Source of the DNA: Blattabacterium sp. (Blatta orientalis) str. Tarazona
GTDB lineage: Bacteria > Bacteroidota > Bacteroidia > Flavobacteriales > Blattabacteriaceae
Assembly (NCBI RefSeq): GCF_000334405.1
Contig: NC_020195.1
Location: 496,001-560,000 of the forward strand
Length of the DNA: 64,000 nt
Reading direction: 5' to 3'
Part shown: positions 29,121 to 38,760 of the stretch, one piece after another
Numbering within the stretch: the stretch's first letter is position 1
Layout: the number at the start of each line of letters is the position of its first letter
Program-made: the position numbers and the translations under genes
Notes under the pieces: model-generated
The model's database searches: none
Told to the model about the DNA's origin: nothing
What the model saw: the letters and a program-made list of their open reading frames with translations, nothing else

Positions 29121-29246
29121 AGGTAAAAAAATATTTTCTAATTTATTCTCTAGAAGTTCAAATTAATTTGTATAATTGTATTGTGTTTATAGTATTATAT
29201 ACTGTCTTATAAGCCAAGAATGGCATAAATATAACCCAATTACTTT

Positions 29247-30803
29247 ATGTTTGATATTACTGAATTAAAAAGTAAAAAACTTTTTGAATTACAGGAGATT
29301 GCTCGTTCTTCAGGATTAAAAAAATGTACACAACTACGAAAAAACGAACTCCTAGAAAAAATTATTTCCATTTTCAATAGTAACAATAATAAAAATACAA
29401 CATCTACAAAAAATTCAAAGATAGAAAATTCTTTATTAAAAAAAGGATTTAAAGGTCGAAAATATACGGAGTCCAAGACAACATTCTTAGAAAGTGACAA
29501 GGGGAAAAAAAAATTAACGAATCAAGAACATCTAAAAAATTATTCCAAACTTTCAGAAGAAACTGGAAAATACCAAAAAAAATATTTTCAAAATTGGAAA
29601 AAAAATGATAGATCAGAATCTTCTACTGGATCAGAAAGTGGATTTTCACAGAAAATCACTAATAAATATCGTACTTCTGAATATGAATTTGAAGGCATTA
29701 TAATTAGTGAGGGAGTATTAGAAATTATGCCAGAAAATTATGGATTTTTAAGATCTTCTGATTTTAATTACTTATCATCTCCTGATGATATTTACGTTTC
29801 TCAATCTCAAATTAGACTTTTTGGAATGAAAACTGGAGACACCATAAGAGGAGAAGTTCGTCCACCCAAAGATGGAGAAAAATATTTTCCTTTAATTAAA
29901 ATTCTTGAAATAAATGGGAGGCCTCCTTCTTTTGTCAGAGAAAGAGATTCTTTTGAACATTTGACTCCACTATTTCCCAATGAAAAATTTAAACTAGCTG
30001 AAAAAAATTCTACTCTTTCTACAAGAATAGTCGATCTTTTTACTCCTATAGGAAAAGGACAAAGAGGGATGATCGTTGCTCCTCCAAAAACAGGAAAAAC
30101 TACTTTATTAAAAGAAATAGCTAATGCTATTGCTGCTAATCATCCAGAAGTCTATTTGATTATATTACTTATTGATGAACGTCCAGAAGAAGTAACGGAT
30201 ATGCAACGAAATGTTAAAGGAGAAGTGATCGCGTCTACTTTTGATGAACCTGCAGAAAGACATGTGAAAGTAGCTAATATAGTGTTGCAAAAAGCTAAGA
30301 GAATGGTAGAATGTTCTCATGATGTAGTCATTTTATTAGATTCTATAACACGTTTAGCTAGAGCTTATAACACTGTTGCTCCTGCATCTGGAAAAGTTTT
30401 ATCAGGAGGAGTAGACGCAAATGCTCTGCATAGACCAAAAAGGTTTTTTGGAGCAGCAAGAAATATAGAAAATGGAGGTTCTTTATCTATTATTGCTACT
30501 GCTATGATCGATACAGGATCTAAAATGGATGAGGTGATTTTTGAAGAATTTAAAGGAACTGGAAATAAAGAACTTCAATTAGATAGAAAAATTGCAAACA
30601 AACGAATTTATCCGGCTATTGATCTGGTTTCTTCTAGTACTAGAAAAGATGATTTGTTATTAGATCCAAATACTTTACAAAGGATGTGGATTTTACGAAA
30701 ACATCTTTCCGATATGAATCCTGTAGAAGCTATGGATTTTTTAAGATCACGTATGGCTAGAACTCAAAATAATGAAGAATTCCTAATATCTATGAATGGA
30801 TAA
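29247..30803 (+). CDS. rho: Transcription termination factor Rho
   Basis: This hexameric RNA helicase ends transcription. The Rho-N domain is at residues 1-45 ([18 protein letters not shown]), followed by a low-complexity basic/Ser-rich insert (about 50-140) typical of Bacteroidetes Rho. The cold-shock-like RNA-binding domain starts at [15 protein letters not shown]. Walker A is [12 protein letters not shown] near 283 and Walker B is [14 protein letters not shown]. The length is 518 residues. Its presence fits the scarcity of hairpin terminators in the window. Confidence 0.97.
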   Translation: MFDITELKSKKLFELQEIARSSGLKKCTQLRKNELLEKIISIFNSNNNKNTTSTKNSKIENSLLKKGFKGRKYTESKTTFLESDKGKKKLTNQEHLKNYSKLSEETGKYQKKYFQNWKKNDRSESSTGSESGFSQKITNKYRTSEYEFEGIIISEGVLEIMPENYGFLRSSDFNYLSSPDDIYVSQSQIRLFGMKTGDTIRGEVRPPKDGEKYFPLIKILEINGRPPSFVRERDSFEHLTPLFPNEKFKLAEKNSTLSTRIVDLFTPIGKGQRGMIVAPPKTGKTTLLKEIANAIAANHPEVYLIILLIDERPEEVTDMQRNVKGEVIASTFDEPAERHVKVANIVLQKAKRMVECSHDVVILLDSITRLARAYNTVAPASGKVLSGGVDANALHRPKRFFGAARNIENGGSLSIIATAMIDTGSKMDEVIFEEFKGTGNKELQLDRKIANKRIYPAIDLVSSSTRKDDLLLDPNTLQRMWILRKHLSDMNPVEAMDFLRSRMARTQNNEEFLISMNG

Positions 30804-30861
30804 GATAAATTTTTATCGATTATTTGGTTTTATAAATAAAAAAATTTATCTTAATGTAATT

Positions 30862-30934
<73 letters not shown>

Positions 30935-31014
30935 TTTATTTTCTTCTTCAAAAAAATAATTCTTGAGATTATTTTGTTTATGGTAATCTACTATCCATTA
31001 GGAGTTTTATTATT

Positions 31015-32115
31015 GTGTTCTATAGTTTTTTTCCTTTTTTTTTTAGAAAACTGGAAATTCTTTTAAGGGAGGAATCAAAAGATCAGCGACGTGAGTTGGC
31101 AAATACTTTGAAAGATTTTAAAGAGGGACTGATACAATCTATAAGAGATTTTCAAAATTCTATTGAGGAAAAAATGAATCTTTCTTTTGAGAACCAATCT
31201 CATAAATTAAATGTTGTTCATAGAGAACAAGAAAAATTAGTTAGAATAACAGAAAAAAAACTAGAAGAGATTAGAGAAATTGTGAATGAAAAACTTCAAA
31301 AATCCTTGAACTTACATTTGGGAAAATCTTTTGAATTTATTGGAAATCAATTGTTATTCTTACAGAATGGATTGGGAGATATGAAAATTTTAGCACAAGA
31401 TGTGAATGCATTAAAAAGAACTTTAAATCATGTGAAGGTTTGTGGAAGTTTCAGTGAAATGCAACTTTCTATGCTTTTACAACAAATTTTGGCTCCAGAA
31501 CAATATGCCTGCAATGTCATTACTAAATCTAGTACGAATTGTGTAGTAGAATTTGCTATTAAACTTCCAGGACTTGGAGATGGAAATGTTATATGGTTAC
31601 CAATTGATGTAAAATTTCCAAAAGAAACTTATGAAAAAATACAAATGGCCTATAGTCTCGGAGAAAAGAAAAAGTTAGAAATGGCTAAAAAAAATATGGA
31701 ATCTGTTCTTAAAAAAATGTCCAAAGACATTAAGGAAAAATACATAGACCCTCCACATACTACTGATTTTGCTATTCTTTTTTTGCCTTTTGAAGGCATA
31801 TATGCAGAGATTGTAAGAAATTCAAGTTTATTAGAAGAATTGCAAAGAAAGTACAAAATAGTAATCGCAGGACCATCTACATTAGCCGCTATGTTAAATA
31901 GTTTGCAAATAGGTTTTCGAACATTAGCTATTCAAAAAAGAAGTTCTGAAGTATGGAATATTCTAGAAACTGTAAAAAAGGAGTTTACAAAATTTGGATT
32001 TTTACTTCATCAAGCACAAGATAAATTACAAGCGGCTTCCAAAGATATAGATCTTGTAATGGGAGTAAGAAAAAACTTAATTGAAAAACAATTAAGGGAT
32101 ATAGAGAACTCTTGA
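31015..32115 (+). CDS. rmuC: RmuC family DNA recombination protein, N-terminal anchor out of frame
   Basis: RmuC proteins limit DNA inversions at short repeats and have a nuclease-like core. The frame shows the coiled-coil N-terminal half (about 15-125) and the RmuC core: GSFSEMQLSMLLQQIL, VEFAIKLPG, WLPIDVKFPKETYEK, ILFLPFEGIYAEI, and AGPSTLAAMLNSLQIGFR. The frame opens with GTG 31015 inside a T-rich stretch. A separate frame from ATG 30980 encodes MVIYYPLGVLLLCSIVFF, the usual membrane anchor. It would join RKLEILLREE if one T were added to the T10 run at 31035-31044. The functional gene may therefore be 30980-32115. Confidence 0.93.
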   Translation: MFYSFFPFFFRKLEILLREESKDQRRELANTLKDFKEGLIQSIRDFQNSIEEKMNLSFENQSHKLNVVHREQEKLVRITEKKLEEIREIVNEKLQKSLNLHLGKSFEFIGNQLLFLQNGLGDMKILAQDVNALKRTLNHVKVCGSFSEMQLSMLLQQILAPEQYACNVITKSSTNCVVEFAIKLPGLGDGNVIWLPIDVKFPKETYEKIQMAYSLGEKKKLEMAKKNMESVLKKMSKDIKEKYIDPPHTTDFAILFLPFEGIYAEIVRNSSLLEELQRKYKIVIAGPSTLAAMLNSLQIGFRTLAIQKRSSEVWNILETVKKEFTKFGFLLHQAQDKLQAASKDIDLVMGVRKNLIEKQLRDIENS

Positions 32116-32132
32116 TCTATAAAAAACTACTG

Positions 32133-32217
32133 CGGAGAGAAAGGGATTCGAACCCTTGACACTTTTTTGTGAACACGCTTTCCAAACGTGCGCCTTAATC
32201 CTCTCGGCCATCTCTCC
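32133..32217 (-). tRNA. tRNA-Ser (anticodon GGA)
   Basis: The acceptor stem GGAGAGA/TCTCTCC pairs fully, with discriminator G at 32133, as in tRNA-Ser. The anticodon stem CACGT/GCGTG closes the loop TTGGAAA (anticodon GGA, codons UCC/UCU). A long variable arm (TGTTCACAAAAAAGTGTCA) and the T-arm AAGGGTTCGAATCCCTT are clear. It is followed on the same strand by nothing within rmuC, which is convergent. Confidence 0.96.
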
Positions 32218-32224
32218 ATAACAT

Positions 32225-32516
32225 GAAAGCAAGACTATAAGCCGGATTCTGTTTTTATACCTATCATTTATCTAGGATGGTAGTTTCCCACTATCTCTAT
32301 CTGCCGACCCCCCGATACAAATCGAGCAAATTATCCGGTATACATGGCATTTCACCGTACAGAGTTTACATGATTTCACTACAGCTTTCCTGTACTTTCT
32401 TTCTGTTGCACTATTCCTCACCTTTCGGTGGATGGGAATTACCCATTGCACTGCTCTATGGTGTCCGGACTTTCCTCATTCTTTACAAAAAAAATGCGAT
32501 AGGACATCTTACTTTC
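32225..32516 (-). ncRNA. rnpB: RNase P RNA
   Basis: On the minus strand the conserved 5' P4 strand GAGGAAAGTCCGGAC and the 3' signature ACAGAATCCGGCTTATAG are both present at the expected ends. P1 forms between GAAAGTAAGAT (5', from 32516) and GTCTTGCTTTC (3', to 32225), 11 pairs with two G-U. Several inner hairpins are visible, such as CCCATCCACCGAAAGGTGAGG. At about 292 nt it is shorter than most bacterial type A RNAs. The 5' end overlaps the TGA stop of yebC. It is the catalytic part of the enzyme whose protein is RnpA (20.3 kb). Confidence 0.93.
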
Positions 32517-33231
32517 ATGTTTTTACTATATTGGAATAAATATTTTTTACATCTTCATGTTTTTCAAGTTCTCCAATGAAATTTAATACTCTTTCTTCTT
32601 CCTTTTCTGAAATATATTTTGGGTGTTTTGCTATACGTTTTACTATAGATTGATGGAAAATATTCAATCTTTCTAAATGATTTTTCATGGTTCCAAAATA
32701 TTCAAAATCTGTGTATATATAAACCATTTTTTCATCTTTTATAAGATCCTTTGCTCCGAAATCTATAACCATAAGTTCAAAATCTTCTATAGAGTTAGGT
32801 ACATTTTTTTTTCTTATTGAAAAAAATCCTATGCGATTAAATAAATGAATCAATTCCCCGTTATGACATAATCTTCCTCCTTTTTTGTTAAAAAAAATTC
32901 TTATGTCAGAATTAGTTCTAATGTTATTATCTGTCATACATTCTACAATCATGCTAATTCCGTAAATTTTTCCTTCTAAATTTAAATTTTTAAAATGATT
33001 CGTATTAGCTTGTGAAGCTTTTTGTATAGCTCTTTCTATAGTATTTTTAGGAATATTAACGGATTTTGCATTGAGTAGAGCATTTCTTAAACGAAACGAA
33101 GTTTTATCTGAACCTGATTCTTTAACTGCAATAGAAATTTCTTTAATGATTTTAGAAAACTTTTTAGATTTTCTAAAATCTTGATTAGATTTTCTATGTT
33201 GTATATTAGCCCATTTGCTGTGTCCTGACAT
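32515..33231 (-). CDS. YebC/PmpR family protein
   Basis: This protein of 238 residues starts with the family signature MSGHSKWANIQHRK. The blocks IPKNTIERAIQKASQ, GISMIVECMTDNNIRT and the GG(R)L region (KGGRLCHNGEL) are present. The family was named as putative transcription regulators and has more recently been tied to translation of difficult peptides. The stop codon (32515-32517) lies inside the P1 stem of RNase P RNA on the same strand, so the two are probably co-transcribed. It is divergent from rpmB. Confidence 0.93.
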   Translation of the reverse strand: MSGHSKWANIQHRKSNQDFRKSKKFSKIIKEISIAVKESGSDKTSFRLRNALLNAKSVNIPKNTIERAIQKASQANTNHFKNLNLEGKIYGISMIVECMTDNNIRTNSDIRIFFNKKGGRLCHNGELIHLFNRIGFFSIRKKNVPNSIEDFELMVIDFGAKDLIKDEKMVYIYTDFEYFGTMKNHLERLNIFHQSIVKRIAKHPKYISEKEEERVLNFIGELEKHEDVKNIYSNIVKT

Positions 33232-33332
33232 GTAAAATAATTAGATGGTGATTTTTTTGAAATAAAGAGATATATTTTATCTATATTAGCATTATCTAAA
33301 TCAAGAGATTAAAGTTAGCAAAAAAAATAATC

Positions 33333-33557
33333 ATGTCAAAAGTTTGTGAACTTACAGGAAAGAGAGCTATGATCGGGAATAGAGTCTCTCATGCTAATAA
33401 CAAAAATAAACGTCGCTTCAACATAAATCTATGTAAAAACGTTTTTTTTAACAAAAGAAAAAAGTGGATCACCTTAAAAATTTGTACTTCTGCTATTAAA
33501 CTTATTAATAAAATAGGAATCGAAAAAGCATTAAAACGTTTCAAATATAAATATTAA
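33333..33557 (+). CDS. rpmB: 50S ribosomal protein L28
   Basis: This 74-residue basic protein starts [20 protein letters not shown], the L28 signature, and contains [10 protein letters not shown] and [15 protein letters not shown]. It is a few residues shorter than free-living relatives. Its stop TAA shares a base with the ATG of rpmG (TAATG). It starts the Bacteroidetes cluster rpmB-rpmG-DUF4295-ftsY. Confidence 0.96.
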   Translation: MSKVCELTGKRAMIGNRVSHANNKNKRRFNINLCKNVFFNKRKKWITLKICTSAIKLINKIGIEKALKRFKYKY

Positions 33558-33739
33558 TGGGAAAAAAAGGGAATCGGATTCAAATAATCTTGGAATGTAC
33601 CGAACAGAAAAAAAGTGGGATTGGTGGGATTTCTAGATATGTGACTACTAAAAATAAAAAAAATACTCCTAACAGAATAGAATTAAAGAAATATAATTCG
33701 ATACTGAGAAAATATACTCTTCATAAAGAAATTAAATAA
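33557..33739 (+). CDS. rpmG: 50S ribosomal protein L33
   Basis: This 60-residue protein reads [18 protein letters not shown] and then [20 protein letters not shown], the L33 pattern. It ends with the common HKEIK. Only one cysteine remains, so it is the zinc-free form. Its start overlaps the rpmB stop by one base, and DUF4295 starts 2 bp after its own stop. Confidence 0.96.
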   Translation: MGKKGNRIQIILECTEQKKSGIGGISRYVTTKNKKNTPNRIELKKYNSILRKYTLHKEIK

Positions 33740-33741
33740 AT

Positions 33742-33900
33742 ATGTCTAAAAAAATTGCAGAAAAGAAAAAGAAAAAAATTTTCCAAAAAATGATTTTAGC
33801 TATTAGAATAATTAAATCAAAAAAATCTGGTTCTTATGCTTTTGAAGATAAAATGTTAACTGAGAACGAGGTCAAGAATTTTTTTAAAAAAAATGACTAA
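33742..33900 (+). CDS. DUF4295 family small basic protein
   Basis: This is a 52-residue lysine-rich frame beginning MSKKIAEKKKKKIFQKMILA and ending EVKNFFKKND. The middle, AIRIIKSKKSGSYAFEDKML, matches the conserved core of DUF4295 (IK.VKS.KTG.Y.F). It lies between rpmG and ftsY, the position this family holds across Bacteroidetes. From memory, a Bacteroidetes-specific large-subunit ribosomal protein (bL38) has been described, and this family may be it; I am not certain of the link. Spacing of 2 bp from rpmG supports a ribosomal operon. Confidence 0.85.
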   Translation: MSKKIAEKKKKKIFQKMILAIRIIKSKKSGSYAFEDKMLTENEVKNFFKKND

Positions 33901-33923
33901 TTTTGAAATAAATCACAGATGTC

Positions 33924-34886
33924 ATGTTTTTTCTAAAAAATAAGGAAACGAAAGAAACATTTGATCGTGAATTGAAAAAAACTAGGGAATCCTTCTTTTC
34001 TAGAATAAAGAGTCTTTTTTTTCGAAAATCAAAATTAGATACAGATTTTATTGATCATATAGAAGAAATATTGTTATCTTCAGATATAGGAACAGAAACT
34101 ACTATAAAGATTATTAATAATCTTGAAAAAAAAATTCAAAAGGAAAAGTATAGGGGGGGAGAGATTCAAGAATTATATAAATTTCTTAAAGAAGAAATTG
34201 AATTCCTATTTAAGAATATTAAAAATGAGTGTTTAGAAAAAAAAATAGAAGAAGAAAGAAAACCATACGTAATTATGATGGTCGGAGTAAATGGAGTTGG
34301 AAAAACTACTACAATTGGAAAATTGGCTTTTTTTCTAAAAAAAAAGGAATTTAATTTAATTATAGGTGCCGCGGATACATTTCGTGCAGCAGCTATAAAT
34401 CAACTTGAAATATGGTCAAATACAGTTAATGTCCCACTAATAAAACAACATATGTATGCAGATCCAGCGTCTGTAGCATACGATACTTTACAATCTGCTC
34501 AATCTAGAAATGTGGATATTGTATTGATTGATACAGCTGGTCGATTGCAAAATCGCGTTGGTCTTATGGAAGAACTTGCTAAAATAAGTAGAGTAATGAA
34601 AAAAGTTATACCTAAAGCTCCTCATGAAATTATGCTTGTTTTGGATGCTTCTACGGGACAAAATGCTTTTGAACAAGTCAAAAAATTTATTTCTTTTGTA
34701 AAAGTTACTTCCATAATATTAACTAAACTAGAAGGAACAGCTAAAGGTGGGGTGGTTATAGGGATCATGGATCAGTTTCAAGTTCCTATTCAATATATTG
34801 GAGTAGGAGAAAAAATACAAGATTTAAAAGAATTTGATGGAAAAAAGTTTATTGATTCTTTTTTTATTCCAAAAATACAAATATAG
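33924..34886 (+). CDS. ftsY: Signal recognition particle receptor FtsY
   Basis: This GTPase docks SRP-ribosome complexes at the membrane. The NG domain is complete: G1 loop GVNGVGKTTTIGKLA near residue 122, GAADTFRAAAINQL (G2), DTAGR (G3) near 200, TKLEGTAKGG (G4) and the end GVGEKIQDLKEFD. The acidic A domain is very short, as in other Bacteroidetes. At 320 residues it is normal for the phylum. It is last in the rpmB-rpmG-DUF4295-ftsY cluster. Confidence 0.97.
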   Translation: MFFLKNKETKETFDRELKKTRESFFSRIKSLFFRKSKLDTDFIDHIEEILLSSDIGTETTIKIINNLEKKIQKEKYRGGEIQELYKFLKEEIEFLFKNIKNECLEKKIEEERKPYVIMMVGVNGVGKTTTIGKLAFFLKKKEFNLIIGAADTFRAAAINQLEIWSNTVNVPLIKQHMYADPASVAYDTLQSAQSRNVDIVLIDTAGRLQNRVGLMEELAKISRVMKKVIPKAPHEIMLVLDASTGQNAFEQVKKFISFVKVTSIILTKLEGTAKGGVVIGIMDQFQVPIQYIGVGEKIQDLKEFDGKKFIDSFFIPKIQI

Positions 34887-34968
34887 GACTGACATAATGT
34901 TTTTTTCATTGAAAATGGTATAATCTTTGTGATTTTTCTTTTATTTGCATAAAACATCTCGAATTTTT

Positions 34969-36807
34969 ATGGAAAAGGATAAAATTAGTGTTACTTCAGA
35001 TAATATTTTTCCTATCATTAAAAGATTTCTTTATTCAGATCAAGAAGTCTTTTTAAGAGAATTAGTATCCAATGCAACGGATGCTATTCTTAAATTAAAA
35101 ACTATAGCAAAATTAGGAAAAATAGAAGAAAGGATTGATGATTTAAAAATCAAAGTAAAAATTGAAAATAAAACCATTCATATCATCGATAATGGAATTG
35201 GAATGACGAAAAAAGAAGTAGAAAAATATATCAATCAAATAGCTTTTTCTGGTGCGGAAGAATTCATTCAAAAATATCAAGAAAAAAATTCTGCATCTTC
35301 TATTATTGGACATTTTGGATTAGGTTTTTATTCTTCTTTTATGATAGCTAGTAAGGTAGTTATTTACACTCAATCTTATAAAAAAGATTCACCTTCTATC
35401 TTTTGGTCTTGCGAAGGAACTCCAACATTCAGGATGAAGGAAATAGAAAAAAGAGATAGAGGAACGGAAATAGTTCTTTTTCTTAATGAAGAAAGTAGAG
35501 AATTTTTAGAATACGATCGTATTTTAAAATTGCTTCAAAAATATTGTAAATTTATGCCTATAATTATCTATCTGTCTTCAACAGAAAAAGAGGAAGAGAT
35601 ATCCATTAATAATACTACTCCTGCTTGGAAAAAAAATCCTACCCTTTTAAGGGATAAAGACTATCTAGATTTCTATCATGAATTATATCCAAATCAATTA
35701 GAAAATGCTTTATTTTGGATTCATTTAAATATCGATCATCCTTTTCGTTTAACAGGAATTTTATATTTTCCAAAAATAGAAAGTAAAATTGATTTTCAGA
35801 GAGATAGAATACATCTATACCAAAATCAAGTTTATATTACGGATAACTTAGAGGGGGTGGTTCCAGATTTTCTCAGTTTATTAAAAGGTGTTATTGATTC
35901 TCCAGACATTCCTCTTAATGTATCACGTTCTCATTTGCAATCAGATACATCTGTAAAAAATATATCAAAATATATTACAAGAAAGGTATCGGATAAACTA
36001 GATTCTATGTTTAGAACAGATAGGGGAAATTTCCAAAAGAAGTGGGAATATATCAAAATTATCGTAGAATATGGAATGATTAGCACAAAAAATTTTTTGA
36101 AAAGCCAAAAATTCTTTATTTTTTCTACTATAAATGGGATGTTTTTTACTTTGGAAGAATTCAAAGAAAAAATAAAAAACTTTCAAAAGAACAAAGATGG
36201 AAAAATTATTTTTCTCTATACTTCAGATAAAGAAAGACAATATAGTTATATTAAAAATGCGGAAGATAGATCTTATGAAGTTTTAGTTTTGAATAGTCCA
36301 CTTACAGTCCATTTGATCCAAAAACTGGAAATGGATTATCCAGATATTTCTTTTGTTCGTATAGATTCAGATCCTATTGATAAATTAATTCACAAAGAGG
36401 AAAAGTATTCTTCCGAACTTTCGGAAAAAGAGAAAGAAGATTTAAAAAATCTTATCAACACTCATTTAATGAAAGAATATAAATTTTCCGTAAAATTGGA
36501 AAATTTGTCAAAGAAGGACTCCCCTTTTTTAATTATCATCCCAGAATTTTTACGAAGAATGAGAGAAATGAGAGAGATGAATACTCTAGAAAGAAAAATT
36601 GTGGAAAATGATCAAAATAAATTTTATCAATTAATTGTTAACACAAATCATCTTTTAATAAAAAAAATATTAAAGGAACCAAAAGAAGAGAATAAAAGAA
36701 TCCTTATTCAAGAGGCCTTCAATTTAACTCTTTTATCCAAAAATTTGTTGCATGGTAAAAATTTAACTCTTTTTATTTCAAAAAAATTAGAAGATCTTGC
36801 TAAATAA
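34969..36807 (+). CDS. htpG: Chaperone HtpG (Hsp90)
   Basis: This is an ATP-dependent chaperone of 612 residues from ATG 34969 (MEKDKISVTSDNIFP); an upstream TTG at 34945 adds eight unlikely residues. The Bergerat ATP fold is clear: LRELVSNATDAILK, IIDNGIGMTKKEV, and GHFGLGFYSSFM. The middle-domain PLNVSRSHLQSD and a short C-terminal domain follow. The region before it has TATAATCTTTG near 34917-34928, a possible -10/-7 element. It is convergent with the exonuclease gene, and the two abut without overlap. Confidence 0.97.
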   Translation: MEKDKISVTSDNIFPIIKRFLYSDQEVFLRELVSNATDAILKLKTIAKLGKIEERIDDLKIKVKIENKTIHIIDNGIGMTKKEVEKYINQIAFSGAEEFIQKYQEKNSASSIIGHFGLGFYSSFMIASKVVIYTQSYKKDSPSIFWSCEGTPTFRMKEIEKRDRGTEIVLFLNEESREFLEYDRILKLLQKYCKFMPIIIYLSSTEKEEEISINNTTPAWKKNPTLLRDKDYLDFYHELYPNQLENALFWIHLNIDHPFRLTGILYFPKIESKIDFQRDRIHLYQNQVYITDNLEGVVPDFLSLLKGVIDSPDIPLNVSRSHLQSDTSVKNISKYITRKVSDKLDSMFRTDRGNFQKKWEYIKIIVEYGMISTKNFLKSQKFFIFSTINGMFFTLEEFKEKIKNFQKNKDGKIIFLYTSDKERQYSYIKNAEDRSYEVLVLNSPLTVHLIQKLEMDYPDISFVRIDSDPIDKLIHKEEKYSSELSEKEKEDLKNLINTHLMKEYKFSVKLENLSKKDSPFLIIIPEFLRRMREMREMNTLERKIVENDQNKFYQLIVNTNHLLIKKILKEPKEENKRILIQEAFNLTLLSKNLLHGKNLTLFISKKLEDLAK

Positions 36808-37575
36808 TTATTTATTAAATTTCCGTAATTTGACACCTGTTAATATTTTTTTTGTATATAAGGGAAAATCAGAATTCTGTATCCAACCATAATAATTTGG
36901 ATCTTTTTCGAAAATTTCATAAACTTTTTCTCCTTTATATTTTCCAAAATTAAATATTTCGTTTCCTTCTTCATCTATCTTTACAAAACCAGCAAGGTCC
37001 GCTAAATTTTTTTGGTGGGAAAACTGGTTTAAACTTTTTACATCTTGTTTTAGATCTTGATATTTTTCTAGTTGTGCCAGCAATATTTCGTATGTAGCAA
37101 ATGTATCTGCTTTAGAACTATGAGCTTTTATCAGGTTTTTTTTACAAAAATATTTATAAGCAGCGGAAAGAGTTCTAGGTTCCATTTTATGAAAAATGAC
37201 TTGAACATCTATTGTTTTATGTTTCTTGATATCGAAAGATATCCCAGCGCGTAGCATTTCTTCCACTAAAATAGGAATATCAAATCTATTAGAATTATAT
37301 CCCGCTAAGTCAGCATTTTCAATCATTCTAAAAATATGAATGGCTACATCTTTAAATGGTAATTGTCCTGCGACATCTTCATCTTTAATTCCATGAATAG
37401 CTGTAGATTTTGGTGGAATAGGTATTTCCGGAAAAATAAGCCAGGTTTTATCTTCTTGATTTCCATTTGGAAATATTTTCAATATAGATATTTCTATGAT
37501 TCTATCTTTTCCAATATTGACTCCTGTAGCTTCTATATCGAAGAAGCAAATAGGACGATAAAGTCGTAGTTTCAT
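36808..37575 (-). CDS. DnaQ-like 3'-5' exonuclease
   Basis: This DEDDh exonuclease has its first motif FFDIEATGVNIGKDRIIEI at residues 12-30 and a second around NSNRFDIPILVEEM. A third motif, HSSKADTFATYEI, carries the His-Asp pair near 150. After the exonuclease domain, a C-terminal part ends with FNFGKYKGEKVYEI and YYGWIQNSDFP, the DUF3820-like module often fused to it in Bacteroidetes. It could be an epsilon-like proofreading factor or a stand-alone repair or RNA exonuclease. The length is 255 residues. Confidence 0.9.
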   Translation of the reverse strand: MKLRLYRPICFFDIEATGVNIGKDRIIEISILKIFPNGNQEDKTWLIFPEIPIPPKSTAIHGIKDEDVAGQLPFKDVAIHIFRMIENADLAGYNSNRFDIPILVEEMLRAGISFDIKKHKTIDVQVIFHKMEPRTLSAAYKYFCKKNLIKAHSSKADTFATYEILLAQLEKYQDLKQDVKSLNQFSHQKNLADLAGFVKIDEEGNEIFNFGKYKGEKVYEIFEKDPNYYGWIQNSDFPLYTKKILTGVKLRKFNK

Positions 37576-37578
37576 GTG

Positions 37579-38280
37579 TTAATGTGAATTTTTTCTAAAT
37601 CTATGAAAATAAATTGAAGTTATAATGTAAAAAATGATAATGCATGGTAACGCTATTAAGTGTAAAATTAATAAAAGAAATATACTAATCAATAAAAATA
37701 AATAACGTATTTTATTTTTTTTCCAAGAAATACCTTTAAAAACCAAGGAAAGCATTGTTATTTTAGATATAAGAAAGTAACAAGAAAAGAAAATCGTAAA
37801 AAGCATTTTTATAGGAGATAATACAAGAAAATCTATATTTCTACTTTTTAGAATAGATAAAGAAGTAAAAAACAAAGCATTTACTGGAGTAGTTAACCCA
37901 AAATTTTTTCTAGAAGAGTTTTGTATATTAAATTCCGCTAAACGCCATGCAGAAAATATGGCAATTAGAAAAGCTGACCATTCAATGAATGGAACTTTTT
38001 GGTTCCCTTCTATATTTTTCAAGAGAATAAAAACGATAATCGATGGAACTAAACCGAAAGAGATCATATCTGCTAAAGAGTCTAATTCTTTACCTAATTT
38101 ACTTTCATTTTTCATGAATCTAGAAAGAAATCCATCTAGAAAATCAAAGGTCAATGAAAATATGGTGCAAATAGCAGAATATTCAAAACATTTTGATTGC
38201 AAAAAAGTTATAGAAATGCATCCAAAAAGTAGATTTAATAAAGTAAAGATATTTGGAATGGCATTTCTTATTTTTTTCAT
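37579..38280 (-). CDS. pssA: CDP-diacylglycerol-serine O-phosphatidyltransferase
   Basis: This membrane enzyme makes phosphatidylserine, the precursor of phosphatidylethanolamine. The CDP-alcohol phosphotransferase motif is seen as DGFLSRF, a gap, then GKELDSLAD, with all three aspartates (about residues 48-71). Several hydrophobic helices follow. The start KKIRNAIPNIFTLLNLLFGC is typical of Bacteroidetes PssA. It lies 3 bp upstream of the exonuclease gene and is divergent from ybeY. Confidence 0.93.
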   Translation of the reverse strand: MKKIRNAIPNIFTLLNLLFGCISITFLQSKCFEYSAICTIFSLTFDFLDGFLSRFMKNESKLGKELDSLADMISFGLVPSIIVFILLKNIEGNQKVPFIEWSAFLIAIFSAWRLAEFNIQNSSRKNFGLTTPVNALFFTSLSILKSRNIDFLVLSPIKMLFTIFFSCYFLISKITMLSLVFKGISWKKNKIRYLFLLISIFLLLILHLIALPCIIIFYIITSIYFHRFRKNSH

Positions 38281-38333
38281 TTCATTTAATATGAATTATT
38301 TATTTGTGGTCGTAAAAATAAAAAAATTTTTTT

Positions 38334-38753
38334 ATGATTAATTTTTTTTACGAAATTTCTAACTTCTCTATTACAAATAGATCTCTTCTTATTCAAACTA
38401 TCTACCTTATATTAAGAAATGAAGGAAAAGAGGTTGGAAATATTAATTATATTTTTTGTAATGATCATTATCTTTTAAATCTAAATAAAAAATATCTACA
38501 AAAAGATTATTATACAGATGTCATTGCTTTTGCTTATTCTTCTATTCATACTCCTAATAATATATCTGGAGATGTTTTTATTAGCATAGATCGTGTTTTA
38601 GAGAATTCTCAACAATGGAATCAACTTTTTCAAGTTGAATTAAAAAGAGTTATGATACATGCGATATTGCATTTCTTGGGATATGAGGATAGAATAAATG
38701 AAAAACTCATGAAGAAAAAAGAGGAGTTTTATTTAATTTTATTTCAATTTTGA
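38334..38753 (+). CDS. ybeY: Endoribonuclease YbeY
   Basis: This metal-dependent RNase acts in 16S rRNA 3'-end maturation and ribosome quality control. It has 139 residues. The zinc site reads [11 protein letters not shown]: the first two histidines are present, while the third (H in the classic HGxLHLxGYDH) is Asp. This Asp form is, to my knowledge, common in Bacteroidetes. [15 protein letters not shown] and [11 protein letters not shown] are the other family blocks. It is followed by mnmG after 7 bp. Confidence 0.92.
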   Translation: MINFFYEISNFSITNRSLLIQTIYLILRNEGKEVGNINYIFCNDHYLLNLNKKYLQKDYYTDVIAFAYSSIHTPNNISGDVFISIDRVLENSQQWNQLFQVELKRVMIHAILHFLGYEDRINEKLMKKKEEFYLILFQF

Positions 38754-38760
38754 AAAAATC

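Noticed and set aside
32277..32579. 100-codon plus-strand frame
   Set aside because: It is the antisense of RNase P RNA and the end of yebC.
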